Positions 57,348 through 64,000 of a stretch of 64,000 nucleotides of DNA are shown here, piece after piece. The translations under genes were made by a program, and so were the position numbers. The stretch covers positions 1-64,000 of the forward strand of contig JAHBWA010000003.1 of assembly GCA_019637195.1 (NCBI GenBank), in the 5' to 3' direction. The stretch's first letter is position 1; each line of letters opens with the position of its first letter. This DNA is from Labilithrix sp. (lineage in GTDB: Bacteria > Myxococcota_A > Polyangia > Polyangiales > Polyangiaceae). The notes under the pieces are model-generated. The model did no database searches. It was not told where the DNA came from and was given only the letters and a program-made list of their open reading frames with translations.

Positions 57348-57896
57348 GCCGTCGAGCAGATCGACGACCGCCTGCGCGGCCTCCTCGCTCTTGCCGCGCG
57401 TGACGACGGAGGTGACGCCGAGCTTCGCGAGCGCCGACGACTTGGTCGCCTCGGCGTCGTAGACGACGACCGCGACGTTCGCCATCTTCTCGGTGCGCCG
57501 GAGCGCGCGGACGACGTCGGCAAGCTTCACCTCGTCGCAGCGCGCGTCGATCGCCAGCACGTCCGGGGCGTCGGCGGCGACGCCGAGCAGGCCCTCGAGC
57601 ACGCTCGCGAAGGCGACGAACGACGTGCCGCGCGCCTTGCACGCCCGCGCGAGCGCCCGCAGCGAGGCGCCGGGCTTGCCGATCGCGGCGACGGTGCCGC
57701 CAGGGCTCGTCACCGCGCGAGGTAGCGGCGGCAGGTTGTTCTTCTCGCAGTAGGCGCGCGCGTCGTCGGTGCGGACGCGGTACTGCGCGCCGGGCGTGCG
57801 GAACGCCGGCAGCTTGCCCTCACGGATCCAGAGGTTCACGGTCTTGGGATGCAGCTCCCACAGCCGCGCGAGCTCCGAAGGTCTGAGCAGCGCCAT
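57318..57896 (-). CDS. Excisionase/MerR-like HTH with receiver-like domain
   Basis: 192 residues. Residues 1-55 are a helix-turn-helix of the excisionase/MerR (HTH_17) type: 'LLRPSELARLWELHPKTVNL' then 'WIREGKLPAFRTPGAQYRV'. After a Gly/Pro linker (56-75) comes an alpha/beta fold ('DVLAIDARCDEVKLADVVRA', 'NVAVVVYDAEA', 'LGVTSVVTRG') with the layout of a response-regulator receiver, but without the full acidic pocket. The order HTH first, receiver-like second is the reverse of usual regulators. Probably a transcription factor responding to a ligand or protein partner instead of phosphorylation. Shares the upstream gap with the divergent lipoprotein gene at 58079. Confidence 0.82.
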   Translation of the reverse strand: MALLRPSELARLWELHPKTVNLWIREGKLPAFRTPGAQYRVRTDDARAYCEKNNLPPLPRAVTSPGGTVAAIGKPGASLRALARACKARGTSFVAFASVLEGLLGVAADAPDVLAIDARCDEVKLADVVRALRRTEKMANVAVVVYDAEATKSSALAKLGVTSVVTRGKSEEAAQAVVDLLDGSPRPAAKRA

Positions 57897-58005
57897 CGCG
57901 CTTCAGCATAATGCGCGATCCGTCTCATGGCGAATCGCGCGCGCGTCACGCCGCCGGCTGGTCAGCGAGCTGGCCATCGACCGCCGCTCGTCGGCTCGCT
58001 CACCG

Positions 58006-58035
58006 TTGACGCGCGACCGGCTCGTCGACTATCGA
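58006..58035 (+). promoter_or_regulatory. Candidate promoter of the 58079 lipoprotein gene
   Basis: TTGACG (58006-58011), 18-base spacer, TATCGA (58030-58035). Start near 58042, about 37 bases before the ATG. Confidence 0.5.
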
Positions 58036-58078
58036 GCCCGCTCTCTCAACTGCCCCGCGCGGGCTCGAGGTAGCGAAC

Positions 58079-59392
58079 ATGAAGCGGATCCTCCTGAGCC
58101 TCGGCCTCGTCGCGCCGGTCGGCCTCCTCTGGGCGTGCACGGGGGACGACGACGTCTTCCGGCCCACGGACGCGGGCGCGTTCGAGGCGTCTACGTCCGA
58201 TCAGGCGAGCCCCCAGCCGACCGACGGCGGCGCGACCGGGCTCGCCTGCGGGGACGCTTCCGGCGTACCTCCGCGCGTGCTGCTCGTGCAGGGCAAGCCG
58301 GCGGGCAGCGAGCTCGCCGTCGTGAACCTGACGACCAACGCGGTCGACGGGCGTCTGCCGCTCGATGGCGGCTACGGCACGACCGCCGCGGTCGGGACCG
58401 ATCCGTATCTGCTGGGTGGAGAGAGCGATCTCGTCACGCGGCTCGACGCGCGCGAGCCGTGGAGGGCCGTCGCCACCTGGAACGTGCGCGGCAACGACAA
58501 GCCCGCGACCGGTCTCGACAACGCCAACCCGGTCGGCGTCGTCCAGACCGCGTGCGACAAGGCCTACGTCCTGCGCTTCAACCGCGACCGCATCGCGATC
58601 CTCGATCCGAGCCGCCCTGCGGGCGGCGCGCCGACGAAGTACATCGACCTCGCGCCGCTCAAGCAGGCCGGCGATCCGGACGTCGTCGAGATGACGAGCG
58701 CCGTCTACGTGCCGGCGAAGAAGCGCGTCTACGTCCTTCTCGGGAACGCGGACCTCACGCGCTTCGTCACGTCCGGCGGCGTCACGAAGCTCGTCTGCAC
58801 GGCGCTCAAGCCGTCGATCGTCGCGATCGACGTCGACACGGACGAGATCGTGAGCCTCGGCGGCACCGCCCCGGGCGGCGGGATCGCGCTCGAGGGATAC
58901 AACCCGCCGCTCGGCACGCCGCTCGTCTACGACGCCGCGTTCGATCGGCTGCTCGTCCTCCAGGCCGGCTGCAACGAGGACCTCGGCGACGGCGGCGCCG
59001 GCGACATGACGCGCCGGCGGGTCGAGCAGGTCGACCTCGCCACCGGCGCGGTCAAGACGCTCCTCCCGCTCGACGATCGCGGCTTCCCGAGCTCGCTGGC
59101 GTTCGCGTCCGGCGAGCACGCCGCGGTGGCGTTCTACTTCGACGGGTACCGCTGGGACCCGCGGCAGACCACGCTCGGTGAAGCGATCCCGGGCGGGATG
59201 GACCTCATCGCGAGCGACGGACGCGGCGCGTTCGTCGGCGTGAGGCAGCTCTACCAGGCCGACGGCGGCGTGGGGCCTCTCCAGGTCCTGACGGTGCCGA
59301 CGACCGACGCGGGGCCGTCGGTCGTGACGGAGGACCCGTTCTGGAGCCCCGGCGGCTACGTCGCGGGCATGGAGGCGTGGCCGCAGCGCTGA
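58079..59392 (+). CDS. Lipoprotein with beta-propeller-like repeats
   Basis: 437 residues. Signal with lipobox LLWAC (Cys20), acidic/Ser linker to about 55. The mature protein has repeated four-stranded-looking blocks: 'VLLVQGKPAGSELAVVNLTT', 'VGTDPYLLGGESDLVTRLDA', 'KAYVLRFNRDRIAILDPSRP', 'KRVYVLLGNADL', suggestive of a YVTN/NHL-type propeller that binds partners. Six Cys may form disulphides. No enzyme residues seen. Its 3' end is partially duplicated downstream (59346-59427). Divergent from the HTH-receiver gene, 182 bases between starts. Confidence 0.8.
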   Translation: MKRILLSLGLVAPVGLLWACTGDDDVFRPTDAGAFEASTSDQASPQPTDGGATGLACGDASGVPPRVLLVQGKPAGSELAVVNLTTNAVDGRLPLDGGYGTTAAVGTDPYLLGGESDLVTRLDAREPWRAVATWNVRGNDKPATGLDNANPVGVVQTACDKAYVLRFNRDRIAILDPSRPAGGAPTKYIDLAPLKQAGDPDVVEMTSAVYVPAKKRVYVLLGNADLTRFVTSGGVTKLVCTALKPSIVAIDVDTDEIVSLGGTAPGGGIALEGYNPPLGTPLVYDAAFDRLLVLQAGCNEDLGDGGAGDMTRRRVEQVDLATGAVKTLLPLDDRGFPSSLAFASGEHAAVAFYFDGYRWDPRQTTLGEAIPGGMDLIASDGRGAFVGVRQLYQADGGVGPLQVLTVPTTDAGPSVVTEDPFWSPGGYVAGMEAWPQR

Positions 59393-59427
59393 GCCCGGCG
59401 GCTACGTCGGGCATGCCGCAGCGCTGA
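59346..59427 (+). repeat. Imperfect tandem duplication of the lipoprotein gene's 3' end
   Basis: The last 46 bases of the gene (from GAGCCCCGGCGGCTACG to the stop TGA) reappear directly after it at about 59391-59427 with small deletions, including the CCGCAGCGCTGAG end. The second copy is not translated with the gene. Confidence 0.8.
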
Positions 59428-59470
59428 GCCGAGGCGTCGATCGCTCGGGGCGCGCTATGCTCCGCCGGCG

Positions 59471-59821
59471 ATGCGCTGGCTGTTTCACGTGCTCCGCTCC
59501 GAAGACGCCGTCTTCATCCCCGACGCCGCGTCCGCGGGCCGCGAGCGGCGCTACCGCGCGGCGTCCTTGGAGCGCGAGGGCTTCATCCACGCGTCCTACC
59601 GTGACGCCGTGGTCGAGAGCGCGCGCCTCTACTTTCCGGCCGGGGTGGCGCTCTCGGTGCTCGCGATCGATCCGCGCCGGCTCGACGTGCCGGTCGACGT
59701 GGTCGAGACGCCGCGAGGACCGATGCCACATGTCCGCGGCTCGATCCCCGAGCGCGCCGTCCGGATCCTGCGGCCGGACGAGGTGCCCACGCATCCGGAC
59801 CTCGTGGTGGAAGAGGCGTGA
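59471..59821 (+). CDS. DUF952-family protein
   Basis: 116 residues, complete. Matches the DUF952 pattern: 'FHVLRSEDA' at the start, 'EGFIHASYRDAVVESARLYF' in the middle, 'LSVLAIDPRRLDVPVDVV' and 'MPHVRGSIPERAVRIL' near the end (usual P-H-x-Y-G). These small cytoplasmic proteins are often found near glutathione S-transferase genes and have no established reaction. Start ATG 59471; preceded by the lipoprotein gene with 78 bases between them. Confidence 0.88.
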   Translation: MRWLFHVLRSEDAVFIPDAASAGRERRYRAASLEREGFIHASYRDAVVESARLYFPAGVALSVLAIDPRRLDVPVDVVETPRGPMPHVRGSIPERAVRILRPDEVPTHPDLVVEEA

Positions 59822-59918
59822 GGCACCCGTCGCGACCGTAGGTGTCGCGGCGCCCGTCGATCCTTCGCGCCTTCGCGGCCAGCGCCTTGCAGGAGGCGCC
59901 GGGACGGGAGGAGGAGAG

Positions 59919-61481
59919 ATGGCGCACGCGAGATCGACGGAACGTCACGCTGGGAGGCTTCACGCGGGCGGCGTGCGACGCGCCGCGCCGCGGCTCGTCG
60001 GGCCGCGGCTCGTCGGGCCGCGAATCGTCGTGCCGCGAATCGTCGTGCCGCGAATCGTCGTGCCGCGGCTCGTCGCGATCGCCGTCGCGGCGGTCGTGGC
60101 GCTCGGGTGCAAGCGCGACGAGCCGGTCTCGGAGACGCAGACGACCGGCGCGCCCGTCGCTCTGCCGTCGGCGAGCGCGCCGTTCGCCGCGCCGCCGGTG
60201 CTGCCTGGGACGCCCGACGTACCCGCGCTCGTCGCCGCGGTGCGGCCGTCGGTCGTCAACATCACCTCGGAGTCCGAGACCGAGCGTCCCAGCGTCGTCG
60301 ATCCGTTCGAGTTCTTCTTCGGGCGCCGCGGGCCGCGCGGCGGTGAGGGCGATCAGGTGGTCAAGCGTCGCGCCCTCGGCTCGGGCTTCATCGTCGACGA
60401 TCGCGGGCACGTCGCGACGAACGCGCACGTCGTCGCCGGCGCGACCGCGGTGCGGGTGAAGCTCTCCGACGGCCGAGAGCTCCCGGCGAAGGTGCGGGGC
60501 GTCGACGAGCGGCTCGATCTCGCCGTGCTCGAGCTCGAGGGCGGCGGGCACTTCCCGTTCGTCGCGCTCGGCTCGAGCGACGCGCTCCGCGTCGGCGAGT
60601 ACGTGGTGGCCATCGGCAACCCGTTCGGCCTCGGCGACACCGTGACGATGGGCATCGTCAGCGCGAAGGGCAGGGAGCTCGGCGCCGGCCCGTACGACGA
60701 CTTCATCCAGACCGACGCGTCGATCAACCCGGGCAACAGCGGCGGCCCGCTCTTCGACCTGCGCGGTCAGGTCGTCGCGATCAACACGGCCATCAACCCG
60801 GCCGGGCAGGGGATCGGCTTCGCGATCCCGGTCGACTCGCTGCGCGAGGTGCTCCCGCAGCTCATCGCGACGGGGCGGGTCCAGCGCGGCCGCCTCGGCG
60901 TCGTGATCCAGCCGGTCGACGCGCCGCTGGCGAAGTCGCTCGGTCTGCCGAAGCCCGAGGGCGCCCTCGTCAGCGACGTCGATCCGCGGAGCCCGGCGGC
61001 TAAGGCCGGGCTCGCGCCTGGGGACGTGATCCTCTCGGTCGACGGCGCGCGGATCGAGCTGGCGCACGATCTCCCGCGGCTGATCGCGCGCCGCAAGCCC
61101 GGCACGAGCGTGAAGCTCGAGGTGAGCACGCGGAAGGGGACGCGCACCGTGTCGGCGTCGCTCGACGAGCTGCCGGACGAGTCGAAGGACCGCGCGCGGC
61201 CCGCGCCGCCGCACGCGCAGGGCGACAAGGCGGCCGTCGGCATCGCGATCGCCGAGGACCCGCGGCGGGGCGTGGTCGTCACCGACGTCGATCCGAGCGG
61301 GCCGGCGGCCGGTCTGCTCGACGCGGGCGACGTGATCGTCGAGGTCGGCGGCGCGCCCGTGAAGAACGCGCGGGAAGCGGCGGACAAGATCAAGAAGGCG
61401 CCGCTCGATCGGCCGGTCCTGCTCCGGATCACGCGGGAAGGCAAATCGCGCTTCGTCGCGATCGAGCGCCCGGCGCCGTGA
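59919..61481 (+). CDS. HtrA/DegP-type protease lipoprotein with two PDZ domains
   Basis: 520 residues. GGAGGAGGAG precedes the ATG at 59919. An unusual N-terminus of about 50 residues contains pentapeptide repeats (PRLVG, PRIVV) directly before the hydrophobic signal and lipobox VALGC (Cys64). The protease domain (about 105-310) has the catalytic triad His170 (ATNAHVV), Asp200 (DERLDLAV) and Ser274 (NPGNSGGPL). PDZ1 is about 318-410 ('RGRLGVVIQPV', 'SPAAKAGLAPGDVILSVDG') and PDZ2 about 428-515 ('GVVVTDVDPSGPAAGLLDAG'). Periplasmic quality control of damaged envelope proteins. A more internal GTG start would remove the repeats and leave a normal signal. Confidence 0.93.
   Translation: MAHARSTERHAGRLHAGGVRRAAPRLVGPRLVGPRIVVPRIVVPRIVVPRLVAIAVAAVVALGCKRDEPVSETQTTGAPVALPSASAPFAAPPVLPGTPDVPALVAAVRPSVVNITSESETERPSVVDPFEFFFGRRGPRGGEGDQVVKRRALGSGFIVDDRGHVATNAHVVAGATAVRVKLSDGRELPAKVRGVDERLDLAVLELEGGGHFPFVALGSSDALRVGEYVVAIGNPFGLGDTVTMGIVSAKGRELGAGPYDDFIQTDASINPGNSGGPLFDLRGQVVAINTAINPAGQGIGFAIPVDSLREVLPQLIATGRVQRGRLGVVIQPVDAPLAKSLGLPKPEGALVSDVDPRSPAAKAGLAPGDVILSVDGARIELAHDLPRLIARRKPGTSVKLEVSTRKGTRTVSASLDELPDESKDRARPAPPHAQGDKAAVGIAIAEDPRRGVVVTDVDPSGPAAGLLDAGDVIVEVGGAPVKNAREAADKIKKAPLDRPVLLRITREGKSRFVAIERPAP
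59991..60077 (+). repeat. 15-base in-frame repeats in the HtrA signal region
   Basis: Tandem 15-base units: CGGCTCGTCGGGCCG twice (59991-60020), CGAATCGTCGTGCCG three times (60021-60065), and a partial sixth to 60077. They encode RLVGP/RIVVP and lie just before the hydrophobic core of the signal peptide. Confidence 0.92.
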
Positions 61482-61489
61482 CGCCGGGC
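61468..61489. terminator. Hairpin overlapping the protease stop
   Basis: GCCCGGCG (61468-61475), loop CCGTGA containing the stop codon, CGCCGGGC (61482-61489): eight G/C pairs. Lies between the convergent protease and TPR genes (27-base gap). No T run. Confidence 0.5.
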
Positions 61490-61508
61490 TTCGAGGAGGC
61501 GGCGCGGC

Positions 61509-64000
61509 TCAGGGGTGGCCGTAGACGCGCTGGACGATGTCCCAGCACGCCGATGACGCGACGAACTCGAGGATCTCGCGGAGGCGCCCGCTCTGCGCGA
61601 GAGCCTGACGGCGATCCTCGACGCGCGGGAGCGCCAGCGCGTCCGACGCGATGACCTGCGCGACCGCCCGGAGGTCGCGGCAGAGGACGACGGCCGAGTA
61701 AAGCGCGCGGCGCGACTCCTCGGCCTCCCAGACGGCGAGCTCGGCGTGGAGATCGGCGCCGCTCTCGGAGACGATCCGCTCGAGCTCCTTCTTCGTCTTG
61801 CGCGGCAGGGCGGACCCGATGCGCTTTCGATAGTCGCGGATCGCGGGACCGTCTGCGTCTGGGAGCGTTGCGGCGTCGAGCATCGCCGCCGCCTGCTGGC
61901 GCGGGGCCACGTAGATGCTGCCGCTCGCGGCCATGCGCGCGCAGGCGTAGGCGCCGTGGAACGCGGCGAGCGGGCGCCCGGCGTCGGTCAGGAGATCGCT
62001 GCCGAGCACGAGCGCGCGCGGCTCCGTGAGGAGCAGGGCGATCTCGCGCCCGACGCCGCGATGGACGCTGGGCGCGTACACGCCGAGCGTCGAGGCGATC
62101 GCGCGGATGTCGCCGGCGACCGGGTAGGTCTCGGGCAGGCGCGCGCGCGTCTCGAGCATGGCCTCGCCGCCGGGGAAGATCTTGCCGAGGAACGGCTCGA
62201 GCGTCGCGAGGACGCCCCGGAGGAAGCGCGCGCGGCTCGGGCCGACGAGGCGGGACATCGCCTCGTCGTAGAGGAACGCCTCCGGCAGCGGACGCGCGGG
62301 CTTCGCGCTCGCGAGCGTCGCCTCCACCTCGGGCGACGTCGCGCCGAGCAGCGCCGCCGCCGACGCGAGCATCACGGCGATCTCCGCGCGCCCGGTCTTC
62401 GCCGCGACCGTCACGAGCGCCTCGAAGGGGCCGGGCGCGGTGGGATCGGCGTTGACCGCGCGCCGGAGCTCCGCGATGGCCGCGTCGTCGTTGCGCCCGA
62501 CGAGGGCCGCGGCCAGCGTCAGGCGCGTCTCCATCGAGTCGGGGAACGCCTGGATCGTCGCCGCGAGCTGGCGATCGGCCGCCTCGGGGCTGCCGAGCTC
62601 GTCGCGCAGGACGCGCGCGATCGCGGTGCGTAGCGGGAGGACTCCGGGCGTGTTCGGCCGGACCCGGCTCACGGCGGCCTCGGCGTGCGCGACGAACGAG
62701 CGGAAGTCGCCGTCGCGCGCGACGCGGTCCTCGAGCGGCGCGATCATCGTGGGATCGGCGATGGCGAGATCGAAGGCGCGCGCGAGCGCCGCCTCACCCT
62801 CGGCCTTCGAGGCATCGTCGGGGCGGCCGCGCTGGACGTCGGAGAGCGCGACGAGGGCGCGGACGCGCTCGGGCGCGGAGCCGCTCGCCGAGAGCGTCTC
62901 GTAGAGCTCGAGCGCGCGCGCCTCGTGTCCGCTCCGCGCCGAGACGTCGGCGAGGCGGAACGACGCGTCGCGATCGTCCGGGCGCTCGGCGACGAGCGCC
63001 TCGAGGATCTCCTTGGCCTTCACGTCGTCGCGGAGCTCGTCTCCGTAGATCCGCGCCTGCGCGAGGCGGGCGCGCCGGCGCGTCGTCGAGGACGGCCCGC
63101 TCCGATCGGCCGCGCGCGACTTCATCTCTGCGATCTGCTCGTAGAGCTGCAGCGCCTCCTGCCAGTTCCGCACGCGCTCCTCGAGGATCGCGAGCGCCTG
63201 GACGGTCTTGACGTCGTCTTCGCCGGCAGCGCCCTCGCGCGCGAGCGCCATCGCGCGCCGCAGATCCACGATCGCGCCGGCCGTGTCGCCGATGCGGCTC
63301 GCGAGGATGGTCGCGCGCCGCGTGAGCGCGCGCGCCTGCGCCGCCGGATCGTGACCGAGCGCCTCGGCGTGCGCGAGGAGCACGCTGGCGGCGCCGCCGA
63401 AGTCGGAGGACGCCTCGAACAGGACGAGGGAGCGCTCGAGCGCGTGGGCGTGCTCCGGCTGCGCCGCGAGCAGCGCGCGGTAGCTCGCGAGGGCGCGCGC
63501 CGGATCGCCGATCTCTCGCTCGTGGATCTCGGCTGCCGCGAGCCAGGCTTCGGCCACGTTCTCGCGATCGAGCGAGGCATTCGCCGAGCGCTCCGCGAGG
63601 GACGCGACGGCGTTCCAGTCACCCGCCGCCGCGCGCAGGCGGCGCGACGCGTCGAGCGCGGGCGTGAGCTCGGGATCGGCGGCGAGCGCGAAGGCGTAGG
63701 CCGCCTCCGCGACGTCCCCTCGTCCGGCGCTCTCGTCGAGGACGCCGGCGGCGAACGCGAGGAGCGCGCGCAGCGACGTGTCCTCGGCGGCGCGCGCGCG
63801 CGCGATGAGCGTCGACGGCAAGCGGCCGTCGGAGCTCGCGCCTCCGGGGCTCGCGGCCAGGCAGCGCGCGAGGCCGTCGAGGGCCTGCGCGTCCTCGGGA
63901 TCGCGCGCGACCAGGCGCTCGTAGATCGACGCGGCGTACGTCGAGCTCGCGCCGGTGACGGTCGGGCCCGAGCCGCCGGCGCCCACGAAGACCGCGGGCG
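61509..64000 (-). CDS. Large TPR-repeat protein, 5' end outside the window
   Basis: At least 825 residues in view, open at the right edge; the coding frame continues without a stop to 64000, so the true start is beyond it (a GTG at 63986 is only a possible internal codon). The visible part is a long array of TPR-like helix pairs ('SIYERLVARDPEDAQALDGL', 'ALASYRALLAAQPEHAHALE', 'LQLYEQIAEM', 'KAKEILEALVAERPDDRDAS', 'ALELYETLSASG'). The last 250 residues include 'VGREIALLLTEPRALVLGSD' and a helical end without repeats. Members of this kind in myxobacteria are scaffold or gliding-related proteins; no specific function can be claimed. Confidence 0.82.
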   Translation of the reverse strand, partial: PAVFVGAGGSGPTVTGASSTYAASIYERLVARDPEDAQALDGLARCLAASPGGASSDGRLPSTLIARARAAEDTSLRALLAFAAGVLDESAGRGDVAEAAYAFALAADPELTPALDASRRLRAAAGDWNAVASLAERSANASLDRENVAEAWLAAAEIHEREIGDPARALASYRALLAAQPEHAHALERSLVLFEASSDFGGAASVLLAHAEALGHDPAAQARALTRRATILASRIGDTAGAIVDLRRAMALAREGAAGEDDVKTVQALAILEERVRNWQEALQLYEQIAEMKSRAADRSGPSSTTRRRARLAQARIYGDELRDDVKAKEILEALVAERPDDRDASFRLADVSARSGHEARALELYETLSASGSAPERVRALVALSDVQRGRPDDASKAEGEAALARAFDLAIADPTMIAPLEDRVARDGDFRSFVAHAEAAVSRVRPNTPGVLPLRTAIARVLRDELGSPEAADRQLAATIQAFPDSMETRLTLAAALVGRNDDAAIAELRRAVNADPTAPGPFEALVTVAAKTGRAEIAVMLASAAALLGATSPEVEATLASAKPARPLPEAFLYDEAMSRLVGPSRARFLRGVLATLEPFLGKIFPGGEAMLETRARLPETYPVAGDIRAIASTLGVYAPSVHRGVGREIALLLTEPRALVLGSDLLTDAGRPLAAFHGAYACARMAASGSIYVAPRQQAAAMLDAATLPDADGPAIRDYRKRIGSALPRKTKKELERIVSESGADLHAELAVWEAEESRRALYSAVVLCRDLRAVAQVIASDALALPRVEDRRQALAQSGRLREILEFVASSACWDIVQRVYGHP

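Overview
The window is chromosomal DNA of very high G+C content from a Gram-negative predator-type soil bacterium, most likely a Myxococcota member of the Polyangia (Sorangium/Labilithrix-like). Supporting signs are a MYXO-CTERM-like C-terminal sorting signal (gene at 1068-1547), about a dozen lipoproteins, several Hanks-type Ser/Thr kinases, a cytoplasmic multi-HAMP hybrid kinase, FHA-GAF-cyclase architecture, and near-exclusive G/C in third codon positions. I see no prophage, transposase, IS element, CRISPR array or plasmid gene.

Layout. 0.1-4.3 kb (minus): a lipoprotein, then a compact set of c-type heme proteins: a triheme lipoprotein, an outer-membrane beta-barrel candidate with its own N-terminal CxxCH, and a monoheme protein with a surface-anchoring tail, preceded by a YceI-like periplasmic protein. 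4.4-6.8 kb: a winged-helix/TPR-like regulator overlapping a lipoprotein gene. 7.2-9.7 kb: lon. 9.8-14.3 kb: oxyR divergent from a diheme peroxidase / Tat-exported phosphoesterase / SoxA-like heme lipoprotein operon, with an OxyR-like box between them. 14.3-16.0 kb: a TetR gene with a strong, probably self-repressed promoter and a downstream alpha/beta hydrolase broken by a one-base frameshift. 16.2-16.5 kb: tRNA-Val(UAC) and tRNA-Asp(GUC) with a terminator. 16.6-24.1 kb: an exported methyltransferase-fold lipoprotein, a small gene, an SGNH esterase, a large GH-A glycosidase lipoprotein and small membrane proteins. 24.4-34.4 kb: FHA-GAF adenylate cyclase divergent from a LonC-like protease, a repeat-bearing lipoprotein, a kinase, hisC and a TPR lipoprotein.

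34.5-44.6 kb (minus): a cupredoxin-like lipoprotein gene, and a seven-gene complex I operon with the order nuoE-F-J-K-L-M-N, behind a TTGACA promoter. nuoG, nuoH and nuoI are absent from between F and J. 44.9-51.9 kb: a zinc-ribbon/TM2 protein and two translationally coupled sensor kinases. 52.0-57.9 kb: ychF, a Ser/Thr kinase, a VanW protein, coaBC, a small frameshifted gene and an HTH-receiver-like protein. 58.0-64.0 kb: a lipoprotein, a DUF952 protein, an HtrA-type protease lipoprotein, and a large TPR protein cut by the window edge.

The recurring theme is envelope redox and envelope quality control: periplasmic and outer-membrane heme proteins, peroxide defence, complex I, exported proteases and hydrolases, with signalling proteins alongside. 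The two loci most likely to hold undescribed biology are the heme/barrel/heme cluster (1068-3695) and the OxyR-linked peroxidase/phosphoesterase/heme-lipoprotein operon (9811-14298). All functional statements rest on motif recognition by eye; no database search was run.
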